Source of the DNA: Erysipelotrichaceae bacterium
GTDB lineage: Bacteria; Bacillota_I; Bacilli_A; Erysipelotrichales; Erysipelotrichaceae
NCBI GenBank assembly: GCA_031272515.1
Contig: JAISTR010000009.1
Location: forward strand, 41,291 to 105,290
Direction of reading: 5' to 3'
Length of the DNA stretch: 64,000 bases
In this document: piece after piece, positions 1-8,359 of the stretch
Numbering within the stretch: position 1 is the stretch's first letter
How the letters are laid out: each line of letters begins with the position of its first letter
The notes under the pieces: generated by a model
What the model was told of the DNA's origin: nothing
The model's input: the letters and a program-made list of their open reading frames with translations, nothing else
The model's database searches: none
Position numbers and translations under genes: made by a program

Positions 1-435
1 GATTGCCCAGCCCACCGAGCCCATGCCCCGGATCAGGCTGTAGTAGCGGGAGGTATCCTTGCCGGTCTCCATCAGCCAGGTATCGCTGGAATCATAGCAG
101 GTCATATAAAAGCCGCCGGTCAGCCCAAACAAAAGTAAATGCAAGAGCAGGTTGCGGGAGACCATGTTGTAGTTGAAAAAGGCAGATATCGCATAGCCGG
201 CTAAACCCAGCAGCACAAAGCGCTTGACGGTGGCATAGCGGTCAGAGAGATAGCCCAAGAGAATCTGAAAGAGGATGACGACCGCCGCCATGAAGGCCAG
301 TATCAGCGAGCGCTCGCTGGTATTGTAGCCCAGATCCGTCAGAAACGAGACCTGCTGGGTGACGGTGAAGGAGTAGGCGATGTAGGAGATGACATAGAAG
401 AGAACAAAGGTCACAACCGGCTTGTTTTTTGACAT
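1..435 (-). CDS. MFS transporter, N-terminal part (runs off the window)
   Basis: This reading frame stays open from ATG at 435 to base 1, giving 145 residues with no stop, so the C-terminal part lies outside the window. A clear Shine-Dalgarno AGAGG lies five bases before the ATG. Hydrophobic segments alternate with short loops, and the motif GYLSDRYATVKRF between the second and third segments is the MFS loop 2-3 signature. The overall look is that of the LacY/nucleoside-proton symporter-like branch, which is inferred. It follows lctD on the same strand, but a hairpin separates the two, so it may be a separate unit. The substrate cannot be read from the sequence; lactate uptake would suit the neighbourhood but is speculation. 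Confidence 0.8.
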   Translation of the reverse strand, partial: MSKNKPVVTFVLFYVISYIAYSFTVTQQVSFLTDLGYNTSERSLILAFMAAVVILFQILLGYLSDRYATVKRFVLLGLAGYAISAFFNYNMVSRNLLLHLLLFGLTGGFYMTCYDSSDTWLMETGKDTSRYYSLIRGMGSVGWAI

Positions 436-489
436 AAAGTACCTCTTTAGTACAGTTTAACACCAACCTTAAAAAAAGCCTGTTGGAAC

Positions 490-522
490 ACATGAAAAGC
501 CGGTGGTTTTACACCGGCTTAA
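490..522 (-). terminator. Hairpin after lctD
   Basis: The stem AAGCCGGTG/CACCGGCTT has a six-base loop and sits directly after the lctD stop on the minus strand. The T-run is weak, so termination may be partial. Confidence 0.5.
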
Positions 523-524
523 CC

Positions 525-1934
525 TCACTTGGCCAGATTGACAATCTTATCCGGGTTGAGTACCAGGTTGGGATCGAAGACTTTCTTAATGGCGCGGGTC
601 AAAGCCAGCACCACCGGCGGTTCTTCCTTGGCGAAGTATTCCACCTTCGCAAAGCCGATGCCATGCTCGCCAGAAACCTTGCCCTGTAAAGTGAAGGCTT
701 TACTGTAGAGCTCATCAAAGATGGCATCGCGCTTTTGTTTCCAAACCTCTTCGCTCAGTTCATCCTTGAGCAGGTATATGTGCAGGTTGCCATCCCCGGC
801 ATGGCCGAAGCTCTTGATGCGCAGATTGTATTTTTCCTTTAAGGTGTAGGTGTAGTGAACCATCTCCGCCAAGTGGCTCTTGGGTACCACCACATCGCAT
901 TCATCCATCTCAGTAGTGGAGCCCTTGATGGCTTCCAAAAAGGCGCTGCGGGCACTCCAGACCGCATCCTTGCGCTCGTCGGTATCGACAATCAGCAAGT
1001 CCAAACCGCCGTTGGCAAAGCAGATATCCGCCACCGGCTGATAGGCAGCTTCAATCTCCATGCGGGACACCCCGTCATAGGTCAATAACAGGTAGGCATC
1101 GCTGGAGTGGTCGGGGAAGTTCTTGCCCAGGTATTTCTGGGCATCGAGAATGACTTCCCGTTCCATAAATTCCACCGCCGTGGGAATGATCTTGGTATTC
1201 ATGATTTTGGAGACGCAGCCGATGGCGTGGTCGATATCCACAAAGGGGATCAATAAGCTGACCGACTTGGCAGGCAAAGGCAGAATTTTCAAAATCGCCT
1301 TGGTGATGATGCCCAAAGTACCCTCGCTGCCAATCATCAAGCCCTTGAGGTCAAAGCCGGAGGAGTTCTTCACGACCTTGCCGCCCAGCTCGACAATCTC
1401 ACCGGTGGGAAGGACCACTTCCAAACCGCGGACGTAGTCTTTGGTTACCCCGTACTTGACCGCCCGCATGCCGCCGGCATTGGTGGCGATGTTGCCGCCG
1501 ATGGTGGCACTCTTTTCACCGGGATCGGGCGGATAGAGATAGTCCTGCTCACTTACGTAAGCCGCCAGCTCCATTAACAGTACTCCCGGCTCTACGGTAA
1601 CAGTCAGGTTCTGGGAATCGAGTTCCAGGATTTTGTTCATCTTTTGCAGGGATATCATGATGCCGCCATGGATGGCAACACTGGAGCCGACCAGGCCGGT
1701 TCCGGAGCCTCTGGCGACCACCGGGATTTTGTGCTTCTGGGCATATGCCATAATCTCTGAAATCTCTTTGGCATTCTCGGCTTCAATCAAGACATCCGGC
1801 ATGCGCCGGACTTCCGCCAGCTCATCGCGGCCGTAGTCCTCATTGATGGCTTCACCAATCAAGACCCGCTCCACCCCCACTACGCTTCTTAAGAATTCCA
1901 GATCGCTTTGATCCAAGGTTTTGTATCTGCTCAT
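525..1934 (-). CDS. lctD: FAD-linked lactate dehydrogenase, LctD/GlcD type
   Basis: The 469-residue product belongs to the FAD-linked oxidase family (GlcD, D-lactate dehydrogenase). An FAD-binding type 4 domain is visible, with RGSGTGLVG at about 75-83 and the block PDPGEKSATIGGN at 137-149. A FAD-oxidase C domain follows, with GHAGDGNLHIY and SGEHGIGFAK near the C-terminus. It overlaps the end of the EtfA-like gene by four bases (ATGA). EtfB, EtfA carrying an extra Fe-S domain, and this enzyme in that order match the lctBCD complex of Acetobacterium woodii, which oxidises lactate with NAD+ by electron bifurcation using reduced ferredoxin. That role is inferred from gene order and domains. 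A glycolate or 2-hydroxyglutarate dehydrogenase is the main alternative. Confidence 0.82.
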   Translation of the reverse strand: MSRYKTLDQSDLEFLRSVVGVERVLIGEAINEDYGRDELAEVRRMPDVLIEAENAKEISEIMAYAQKHKIPVVARGSGTGLVGSSVAIHGGIMISLQKMNKILELDSQNLTVTVEPGVLLMELAAYVSEQDYLYPPDPGEKSATIGGNIATNAGGMRAVKYGVTKDYVRGLEVVLPTGEIVELGGKVVKNSSGFDLKGLMIGSEGTLGIITKAILKILPLPAKSVSLLIPFVDIDHAIGCVSKIMNTKIIPTAVEFMEREVILDAQKYLGKNFPDHSSDAYLLLTYDGVSRMEIEAAYQPVADICFANGGLDLLIVDTDERKDAVWSARSAFLEAIKGSTTEMDECDVVVPKSHLAEMVHYTYTLKEKYNLRIKSFGHAGDGNLHIYLLKDELSEEVWKQKRDAIFDELYSKAFTLQGKVSGEHGIGFAKVEYFAKEEPPVVLALTRAIKKVFDPNLVLNPDKIVNLAK

Positions 1935-3127
1935 GATGACCTCTCTTGCAGGGCTTTAATCCACGCGGGAACAATTTGATAGAGGTCGCCGACAAAGCCC
2001 TGGTGGGCGACATCGAAGATGGTGGCATGCTCATCCTGGTTGACGGCCAGAATCAGCTCGGCATTCTCCATGCCGGCCTTGAACTGCACCGAACCGGAGA
2101 TGCCCAGGCAGACAATCAGCTTGGGCTTGACTGTTCTCCCGGACAGTCCAATCTGCAAAGACGCATCCAGCCAGCCGGCCTCTATCAAAGGCCGGGTGCA
2201 GGCCAGCTGTCCGCCTAATAGCTCAGCCAGTTCCCTGGCCATTTCCAAATCCTTTTCGGCTTTAAAGCCGCGGCCGACTGCCACCAGGATTTCCGCATCG
2301 GAAATCGAGGGTGCTTTTTCTTTGACATGCGATTTCAAAATCTCCGTGGTAATCACCAAATCGGAGGGGACATCCTGATAAACCACCTCGGGATGGTGTC
2401 CGGTCTTGGTTAAAGGCGAGAAGATCTTGTAGCGCACCGTCGCCATCTGCGGGCGGTGGTTGGGGGTGACAATCTGGGCCATGATGTTGCCGCCGAAGGC
2501 GGGTCTGATCTGTACCAGATCGCTGTTTTCCTTGATGTCCAGCTTCGTGCAGTCCGCAGTCAGCCCGGTCTTGAGTTTTGCTGCTACCCGCGGCCCCAGC
2601 GAACGGCCCCAGACCGTCGCACCCACCAGGATTACCGCCGGCTTGACGCTTTGGTTGAAAGCGGAAAAGATGGCGGTACTGGTCTCGATGCGTGCTTGCG
2701 CCAGTTTCTTGTCGTCATAGACAAAGATCTTGTCAATCGGATAGCCATCCAGCTGTTTGAGGGTCTCACTTAAATTGTGACCGATTAATAAGGCATAGAG
2801 CGGGGTGGAAATCTTGTCCGCCAGCTCCCTGGCCTTGCCCAAAAGTTCAATCGAGACCGGATGGATTTTATCATCGTGGTTGTCGAGGTAGACCGTAATT
2901 CCCTGGTATTGGCTCTTGTCAAGCTCCTCGACCTTGTCTTCTTCAAACAGATAGACACCAGCAGGTCCCTTGCGTACGCAGGACATGCACAGGCGGCACT
3001 TGTCATTGATGACCAGATTGCCATTGACGACCTCTATTGCCGCAAAGGGACAAAGGGCCAGGGTATCCTCTTTTTCCTTTAAGCTCAGTTTCGCTTCGGC
3101 TTTTGTGTCGATTAAAATCTTTGCCAT
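1931..3127 (-). CDS. lctC: Electron transfer flavoprotein alpha subunit with N-terminal Fe-S domain (LctC-like)
   Basis: The 398-residue product is longer than a plain EtfA because of a ferredoxin-like extension of about 60 residues. Cysteines at 26 (CPFAAIE) and at 44, 47 and 50 (CRLCMSC) could hold one [4Fe-4S] cluster. The usual fourth cysteine after CxxCxxC is replaced by the distant C26. The EtfA N-domain follows, then the C-terminal FAD domain with GLSGRTVKPKL and GISGSVQF. Such an extension is typical of EtfA in bifurcating lactate dehydrogenase and caffeyl-CoA reductase complexes. Its start overlaps the etfB stop by one base and its end overlaps lctD, so all three are translationally coupled. 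Confidence 0.85.
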   Translation of the reverse strand: MAKILIDTKAEAKLSLKEKEDTLALCPFAAIEVVNGNLVINDKCRLCMSCVRKGPAGVYLFEEDKVEELDKSQYQGITVYLDNHDDKIHPVSIELLGKARELADKISTPLYALLIGHNLSETLKQLDGYPIDKIFVYDDKKLAQARIETSTAIFSAFNQSVKPAVILVGATVWGRSLGPRVAAKLKTGLTADCTKLDIKENSDLVQIRPAFGGNIMAQIVTPNHRPQMATVRYKIFSPLTKTGHHPEVVYQDVPSDLVITTEILKSHVKEKAPSISDAEILVAVGRGFKAEKDLEMARELAELLGGQLACTRPLIEAGWLDASLQIGLSGRTVKPKLIVCLGISGSVQFKAGMENAELILAVNQDEHATIFDVAHQGFVGDLYQIVPAWIKALQERSS

Positions 3128-3912
3128 TACAGAAACCTCGCTTCCTTCAGGGCATTTACAAAGGCTTTTGTCAATTCCTGCGGGGTTCCCTGATGCAGGA
3201 TTTTATCGGTATTGACTGAGGGCGGGAAAATCCGCTCCACCTGGGTGGGTGAACCGTTGAGGCCATAGTGCTTGGGATCCTTGTCCTTGAGGTCCTTGAC
3301 CCCCAGAATCCGGATTTCCTTGTCCTTGGTCGCCTGCAGTTTCTTATAGGAAGGAAGCCTTGGGGTATTGGCATCCTTTTCAATAGTCAACAAACACGGA
3401 CGGGGCAGCTTCTGGGTCTGGCTTCCCAGTTCGGTGGTCAGGGTGATGGTGACATCAGAGTCCGTGATTTCTTCAATTTTGATTACATTGGCACCATGGG
3501 GAAGGGAGAGCCACTGGGCCAGTTCCGGACCGACCTGGGCGGTATCGCCATCGGTGGTCTGCTTGCCGCACAGAATCAGATCAAAATCTCCCAATAGGGC
3601 AATGCCCTGGGATATGGCATAGGAAGTGGCCAGCACATCGGCCCCGGCCAAAGCCCTGTCGGATAACAGCACCGCCTCATCCACCCCCATGCCAAAGGCT
3701 TCCTTGAGCATGTCAATGGCCTGATTGGGACCCATGGAAAAAGCGGTGATGGTATCACCTTCCTGCTTTAAAGACAAAGCATACTCCAGGGCGTACAGGT
3801 CGTAGGGATTCATTTTGCTGTCGACGCCATCCCGTTTCAGCACCCCGGTCGTTTCGTCAATGTCGACCTTGGTGGAGCCGGGAACCTGCTTGAGACAAAC
3901 CAGGATATTCAT
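3127..3912 (-). CDS. lctB: Electron transfer flavoprotein beta subunit (LctB-like)
   Basis: The 261-residue EtfB begins with MNILVCLKQVPGS, a typical EtfB opening, and carries CGKQTTDGDTAQVGPELA at about 115-132, the family's conserved nucleotide-binding region. In bifurcating Etf complexes this subunit binds the second FAD, where electrons split between ferredoxin and the partner dehydrogenase. A strong AAGGAGGAG ribosome binding site lies just before the ATG. It is the first gene of the three-gene unit and is preceded by a cre-like site and a TAGAAT -10 box. Confidence 0.87.
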   Translation of the reverse strand: MNILVCLKQVPGSTKVDIDETTGVLKRDGVDSKMNPYDLYALEYALSLKQEGDTITAFSMGPNQAIDMLKEAFGMGVDEAVLLSDRALAGADVLATSYAISQGIALLGDFDLILCGKQTTDGDTAQVGPELAQWLSLPHGANVIKIEEITDSDVTITLTTELGSQTQKLPRPCLLTIEKDANTPRLPSYKKLQATKDKEIRILGVKDLKDKDPKHYGLNGSPTQVERIFPPSVNTDKILHQGTPQELTKAFVNALKEARFL

Positions 3913-3930
3913 CGTTCTCCTCCTTGATAT

Positions 3931-3946
3931 ATGTAAGCCGTTACAT
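3931..3946 (-). promoter_or_regulatory. cre-like CcpA site in the lct leader
   Basis: ATGTAAGCCGTTACAT is a perfect palindrome (six-base arms, four-base centre) that fits the Bacillota cre consensus WTGNAARCGNWWWCAW at 15 of 16 positions; the miss is in the central CG. It lies between the likely -10 (TAGAAT, 3956-3961 on the minus strand) and the lctB start, where CcpA could block transcription when sugar is plentiful. The CcpA assignment is inference. Confidence 0.6.
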
Positions 3947-4071
3947 TCTGTTCTAATTCTACCATATCACCTTTGGCTTGCCCCAGCAATTTTTTATACA
4001 AAGCGGGAAGTCGACTGGTTTTTCTTTTTGACTGGGTAAAGTCAGTTCATCGATCAATGTCAAATTGGCTT

Positions 4072-4348
4072 GATTTCAAGGGGGTTTGCGTAGCGAAGAC
4101 GATTACGAAAAAAAAACCGAAATATTGGAAATATCTTAAAGCGAAGCTGAAGCGTGAAAACAATCAAGTGGGTAGTGTGACTACCCAGTTCAAATTTATG
4201 GTGCCTGATGGTAAAAAAAGATTCAGCAGGGGCAAAAATGCGAAGGGCAGTAAAGAAGTTATTGAAAGAGTATCATTATCCTCCGGAAGGTTTGGATGAT
4301 GCCATTTACACTGTGATAGGTCAATGTGAGATGTGGGTCGATCATTGA
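4072..4348 (+). pseudogene. Decayed BRO-like and HsdR C-terminal gene fragments
   Basis: Two gene scraps lie in different frames. From about 4072 to 4227 one frame reads YWKYLKAKLKRENNQ, then TTQFKFMVPDGKKRFS. This resembles the N-terminal domain of BRO-family/DinD-like proteins, in which a YW..LK..L..EG segment is followed by DGK.R..D. The expected continuation is absent. From ATG 4238 to TGA 4348 another frame encodes 36 residues including KEYHYPPEGLDDAIYTVIGQ, which resembles the extreme C-terminus of type I restriction HsdR subunits (YPPD..EKA...VL.Q.E). I read this as the leftover of a deleted restriction/defence locus beside a tRNA gene. Family matches are from memory of the motifs and need a search. 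Confidence 0.5.
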
Positions 4349-4432
4349 TTTAATCAGAATAATGGCTGAATCAACCTTGTTTGCGTGCTGATTTGCGAAA
4401 TGCTGGTAGAGCCAAAAAATGCGAAATTTCTA

Positions 4433-4461
4433 TTGCCACCGATTTTTCTTTGTGATAATAT
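4433..4461 (+). promoter_or_regulatory. Promoter for tRNA-Asn/Glu
   Basis: TTGCCA at 4433-4438 and TAATAT at 4456-4461 are 17 bases apart and lie 12 bases before tRNA-Asn. Confidence 0.5.
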
Positions 4462-4473
4462 GATAAAGCACTT

Positions 4474-4549
4474 GCCTCAGTAGCTCAGTCGGTAGAGCAA
4501 CCGGCTGTTAACCGGTTTGTCACAGGTTCGAGTCCTGTCTGAGGCGCCA
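4474..4549 (+). tRNA. tRNA-Asn (GTT)
   Basis: Full cloverleaf with acceptor GCCTCAG/CTGAGGC, anticodon loop CTGTTAA (GTT), T-loop GTTCGAGTC and an encoded CCA end. Confidence 0.96.
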
Positions 4550-4556
4550 TTTGCTT

Positions 4557-4633
4557 GGCACGTTGGAGAAGCGGCTTAACTCACATGCCTTTCACGCATG
4601 CATTCACGGGTTCGAATCCCGTACGTGTCACCA
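4557..4633 (+). tRNA. tRNA-Glu (TTC)
   Basis: Acceptor GGCACGT/ACGTGTC with one G-T pair, anticodon stem CATGC/GCATG around loop CTTTCAC (TTC), T-loop GTTCGAATC and an encoded CCA. It lies seven bases after tRNA-Asn, probably in one transcript. Confidence 0.95.
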
Positions 4634-4644
4634 TCAAATGAACA

Positions 4645-4669
4645 AAACGCCTTGAGCCGGCGTTTTTTA
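4645..4669 (+). terminator. Terminator after tRNA-Glu
   Basis: Stem AACGCC/GGCGTT with loop TTGAGCC followed by TTTTATTTTA. An A-run on the other side could let it also serve the convergent MFS gene. Confidence 0.75.
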
Positions 4670-4682
4670 TTTTATTAACCAT

Positions 4683-5918
4683 TTAATCTTCAACATTTCG
4701 CATGGTTTGTTTCATTGCCAAAGAGATCAGTACCATCATCCCGGCACTGCATAAGGCGGGGATGTAGATGGCATTTTGGAACGTCTGCAACAACAGCCCG
4801 GACAGCCACAAACCAAGCGGGTTTGCCAGCTGGGAAATGGTGATGACGCTGCCAAGGATCTTGCCCTGCATGTTTGCCGGGGTGACTTTCTGGATGAAGG
4901 AAATCAGGATGATGTTTAAAATGCCAAAGGCAGCGGAAACCAAAAGGAACAGAAAGCTAAACCAGCAGTAGACCGGATAAAAGCCCAGAGCCAAAAAGGA
5001 AGGTGTCAAGGCTGCAGACGCAAGAGCCAAAAGAAATCCGGCCCCGGTCAATAACAGCCAGACCTGCTTTATTTTTATTTTTTCATGGACCATCCCCGAG
5101 CCCAGGGCGCCGACGACCAACCCGATGTTGATGACTGCCACCCCCAGTCCGTAAAAGTAGTCGTTGGCTTTTAAGGTCAACCGCAAAATGACGGGGACGG
5201 CGCTGTTGAAGAAGGGTGTTACCACAAAGTTCAAAACCGCCGCCAACAGGCTGGTATGAAAGATTGCCTTGTTTTGGATGAGCAGTTTGAAGCCATCCAA
5301 AAGGTCCTGCCAGATGCCTTTGATGGCATTTCCTTCATTTTGCGAAGGATGATGGGGGATGGCAATGAAACTCTCAACCAGAACCGCCAGAAAGAAGAAG
5401 GCTGCTGATATCAAGGCCAAGTCGCGCACCGTAAAGGTGGCATAGAGCACTCCTCCAAGCAGCGGACCGGCGATGTGCGAGACATTGGTCAAGCCATTGA
5501 GCAGGCCGTTGGCATTAGTCAAGTCTTTCTTTTCGACAATGCTGTGGATGATGGCGGAACCATTGGGTTCCTCCACACAGGTACAAAGGCCCAACAAAAC
5601 CAAAATGACCAGGATCGCACTGATATCCCCATGTGACACAAAAAACAGTCCATAGGTCAGGGCAGCTATGGCATGGATAGTGTCAATCACAATCATCAGC
5701 ATCTTGCGGTTATAGCGGTCGCTGATGACCCCGCCCAAAGACGCAAAGAGCATCGGTATCTCACCAATCGCCAACATGCTTGCGAATAAATCAGCGCGTT
5801 TGGTCACATCCAAAACGTGCAGCGCGAAAGCCATGCGCAGGATGCGCGAGCCAAAGACAGTAATCAGCTGCCCGCTTAAATGCAGCCGGTAGTTCCGGTT
5901 GCTCAGGATCAGTTTCAT
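4683..5918 (-). CDS. MFS efflux transporter (MFS_3 type)
   Basis: The 411-residue integral membrane protein has about twelve hydrophobic segments. The loop GGVISDRYNRKMLM (about residues 62-75) is the MFS loop 2-3 motif. The opening, MKLILSNRNYRLHLSGQL, and the pattern EEPNGSAIIHSIV resemble the macrolide-efflux/EntS-like branch of MFS exporters. That points to export of a drug or small metabolite, but the substrate is unknown. It lies 24 bases downstream of the ABC exporter gene on the same strand, so the two may form a small efflux operon. No adjacent regulator is seen. Confidence 0.82.
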   Translation of the reverse strand: MKLILSNRNYRLHLSGQLITVFGSRILRMAFALHVLDVTKRADLFASMLAIGEIPMLFASLGGVISDRYNRKMLMIVIDTIHAIAALTYGLFFVSHGDISAILVILVLLGLCTCVEEPNGSAIIHSIVEKKDLTNANGLLNGLTNVSHIAGPLLGGVLYATFTVRDLALISAAFFFLAVLVESFIAIPHHPSQNEGNAIKGIWQDLLDGFKLLIQNKAIFHTSLLAAVLNFVVTPFFNSAVPVILRLTLKANDYFYGLGVAVINIGLVVGALGSGMVHEKIKIKQVWLLLTGAGFLLALASAALTPSFLALGFYPVYCWFSFLFLLVSAAFGILNIILISFIQKVTPANMQGKILGSVITISQLANPLGLWLSGLLLQTFQNAIYIPALCSAGMMVLISLAMKQTMRNVED

Positions 5919-5942
5919 GGCAATCTCCTATATGTCAGGGGT

Positions 5943-7772
5943 TCAGTTCTGATCGTTCAGGACCCGCTTGAACTGCGTTTGGTAGAGTTCCTGGTAGGTG
6001 CCTCCGGCATCCACCAGGGTTTCATGGGTTCCGCGCTCGACAATCTCCCCGTCCTTGACCACCAGAATCTGGTCGGCGGCCATGATGGTGGAGAGGCGGT
6101 GGGCAATCACCAGGGAAGTATGACCCTTCAATAAGGGTTCAATTGCGGTCTGGATGATGTCTTCGGAGATGGAATCCAAAGAGGAGGTCGCTTCATCAAA
6201 GATGGTAATCAGGGGATCTTTGAGAATCGCCCGGGCGATGGCCAGGCGCTGCTTCTCGCCGCCCGATAACTTCATGCCGCGGTTGCCGACGATCGTTTCT
6301 AAACCATCGGGCAGGGTTTGGATGAAGTCGTAGATGTTGGCTTCTTCACAAACCCGGATCAGCTCTGCATCGCTGGCATCCGCTTTCGCATAGAGCAGGT
6401 TTTCACGGATGGTGCCGTTGAACAGGTAAGCCTCCTGGGAGACCATACCGATCAAGGAGCGCAGATACTTGAGGTCCAGATCGGTGATATCAACATCATC
6501 AATGGTGATTTTTCCCTTGGTCAAATCATACAGCCGCACCAACAGGTTCACGATTGTGCTCTTGCCAGAGCCGGAAGGCCCGACAATCGCGGTCATGCTT
6601 TTGGGAGGAATCGTAAAGCTGATATTCTTTAAAGTCATGCGGTCAGCCTCGTATTGGAAGTAGACCTTGTCATATACAATCTTGCCCTTGACTTTGCTTA
6701 ATACTTTCGCATTTTCCTTGTTTGCGATTTCCACCGGCATATCGAGGTAGCCGAAAATGCGGGAGAACAGGGCCAGGGCCCGGGTGAATTCCACCTGGAT
6801 GTTTAAAAGTGAGGTAACCGGACGGTACATGCGGGTCAAAAGCGAAACCATCACCGTGATGTCACCCACCGACAGGCCGGGGGTGTTCATCTTCAAAATC
6901 AGAACGGCACCCAGAAGATAAATCAACATCGGGCCCATATTGGTGAAGGTCGAGATCGCCATGCGAAACCAGCGGCCGGCCATGCTTTCCTTGATGTTCA
7001 AATCGGTAATGGCATGGTTCACTTCGTGGTATTTCGCGATTTCCGTCTCTTCATTGGTGAAAAGCTTGACCAGTTGCTGGCCGGACACCGAGAGGGTCTC
7101 ATTCAAGATCTGATTGACCTCATCGCTTTTGGCCTGGGATAAAAGCGTCAGCTCCCAGCGCTTCTTGCCAACCGATTTGGTTGGAAGGATAAACAGCGGC
7201 AGAATCAGAAAACCGACAATAGCCAAGAGCCAGTTTTTCTGAAACATCGCAAACAGCGAGGTAGCCAGTACTGCCAGATTGGAGATGGTATTGGTCAGGG
7301 TGGAGGAAATCGCCGAGCGCACACCGCTGATGTCGGTGGTCATGCGGGTGATGATGTCCCCCTGTTTGTTGGTGGAGAAGAAGCGCTGCGACATCAGGGT
7401 CAGATGTTCATACATCTCATTTTTCATGTCGCGGCAGATGTGTTCGCTGACCCAGGTGTTGAGGTAGTTCTCATAGACCCCCAATAAACTGGAGGAGGTC
7501 AGCACAACTAACGAGAGCAGAATCAGCTGAATGATCAGGTTGAAGTTGCCTTTGATAAAACCGTCATCGATGATTCTCCCGGTTAAAATGCTGGGCAAAA
7601 CATCCAGTATGGCCGCGATGATAATCGCGGCGAAGGACAGAAACAAACGCAGCCAGTAAGGCTTCAGATAAGAGAAAATCCTGACAATCAGCCCCTTGGT
7701 CATCTTCGGGGCATTCTTCTTCTCTTCCTCACTCAAATACATATTCCCGCGCATTCCTCGTCCCATGCTCAT
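5943..7772 (-). CDS. ABC transporter, fused permease/ATPase (multidrug exporter type)
   Basis: The 609-residue half-transporter has an ABC membrane domain with six predicted helices (about 35-330) and a C-terminal ATPase. Visible motifs are Walker A GPSGSGKS at 398-405, Q-loop near 446, signature LSGGEKQR at 502-509, Walker B ITIFDEA at 522-528 and an H-loop histidine in IAHRLST near 557. All catalytic elements look intact. The architecture is that of BmrA/LmrA-like homodimeric exporters of lipids or drugs. The N-terminal stretch MSMGRGMRGN is an unusual polar lead-in, but a GGGAGG site lies just before its ATG. A single transporter subunit without a partner suggests a homodimer. Confidence 0.9.
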   Translation of the reverse strand: MSMGRGMRGNMYLSEEEKKNAPKMTKGLIVRIFSYLKPYWLRLFLSFAAIIIAAILDVLPSILTGRIIDDGFIKGNFNLIIQLILLSLVVLTSSSLLGVYENYLNTWVSEHICRDMKNEMYEHLTLMSQRFFSTNKQGDIITRMTTDISGVRSAISSTLTNTISNLAVLATSLFAMFQKNWLLAIVGFLILPLFILPTKSVGKKRWELTLLSQAKSDEVNQILNETLSVSGQQLVKLFTNEETEIAKYHEVNHAITDLNIKESMAGRWFRMAISTFTNMGPMLIYLLGAVLILKMNTPGLSVGDITVMVSLLTRMYRPVTSLLNIQVEFTRALALFSRIFGYLDMPVEIANKENAKVLSKVKGKIVYDKVYFQYEADRMTLKNISFTIPPKSMTAIVGPSGSGKSTIVNLLVRLYDLTKGKITIDDVDITDLDLKYLRSLIGMVSQEAYLFNGTIRENLLYAKADASDAELIRVCEEANIYDFIQTLPDGLETIVGNRGMKLSGGEKQRLAIARAILKDPLITIFDEATSSLDSISEDIIQTAIEPLLKGHTSLVIAHRLSTIMAADQILVVKDGEIVERGTHETLVDAGGTYQELYQTQFKRVLNDQN

Positions 7773-7960
7773 AAAAAAATCCTCCCTGTAATGAGTCTAT
7801 TATCTGCTTTTTTTGCTTTGAGCGCAAACCGGAAAGGGGATTTGTTGCGGTTTTGTCAAAGAAACCTTTATTCTTTTGTGATTCATGAAAAGACAGGGAG
7901 AAAAGCTGTTTTAAAAAGCAAGTGCAGGTAGCTTTTTACCGGCTTTTTGCGCATTTTCTG

Positions 7961-7989
7961 TTGCATTTTTAAAGGGCCTTTGATATTAT
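7961..7989 (+). promoter_or_regulatory. Promoter of the seven-tRNA cluster
   Basis: TTGCAT (7961-7966) and TATTAT (7984-7989) are separated by 17 bases and lie 24 bases before tRNA-Arg. Confidence 0.55.
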
Positions 7990-8013
7990 GTTATAGCACT
8001 GCCGAAAACGATT

Positions 8014-8090
8014 GCGCCCATAGTTCAATTGGATAGAGCGTTTGACTACGGATCAAAAGGTTGGGGGTTCAAGTCCTCCTGGGCGCGCCA
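8014..8090 (+). tRNA. tRNA-Arg (ACG)
   Basis: Acceptor GCGCCCA/TGGGCGC, anticodon ACG, CCA encoded. First gene of the cluster; A34 would need deamination to inosine to read CGN codons. Confidence 0.96.
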
Positions 8091-8112
8091 TATTTATTCC
8101 CTCTAGACTGAT

Positions 8113-8189
8113 CGGGATGTAGCACAGCTTGGTAGTGCACTTGATTTGGGTTCAAGGGGTCGCAGGTTCAAATCCTGTCATCCCGACCA
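8113..8189 (+). tRNA. tRNA-Pro (TGG)
   Basis: Acceptor CGGGATG/CATCCCG, anticodon TGG, CCA encoded. A second proline tRNA (GGG) lies at 51.7 kb. Confidence 0.95.
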
Positions 8190-8197
8190 TTACTTAC

Positions 8198-8274
8198 GGC
8201 GGGATAGCTTAGCTGGTTAGAGCGCTCGGTTCATACCCGGGAGGTCGTGGGTTCGAGTCCCACTCCCGCTACCA
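8198..8274 (+). tRNA. tRNA-Met (CAT), elongator
   Basis: Acceptor GGCGGGA/TCCCGCT with a first G-T pair, loop TTCATAC with anticodon CAT, CCA encoded. It resembles the elongator tRNA-Met of Bacillus (GGCGG...CGCT) rather than the initiator. Confidence 0.88.
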
Positions 8275-8277
8275 AGA

Positions 8278-8354
8278 GGACCCTTAGCTCAGTTGGTTAG
8301 AGCTACCGGCTCATAACCGGTTGGTCGTAGGTTCGAGTCCTACAGGGTCCACCA
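8278..8354 (+). tRNA. tRNA-Ile2 (CAT, lysidine-modified)
   Basis: Anticodon CAT, acceptor GGACCCT/AGGGTCC, CCA encoded. The body GGACC..TAGCTCAGTTGGTTAGAGC closely matches Bacillus tRNA-Ile2, in which TilS modifies C34 to lysidine to read AUA. The isoleucine assignment is by resemblance. Confidence 0.75.
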
Positions 8355-8359
8355 AATCT

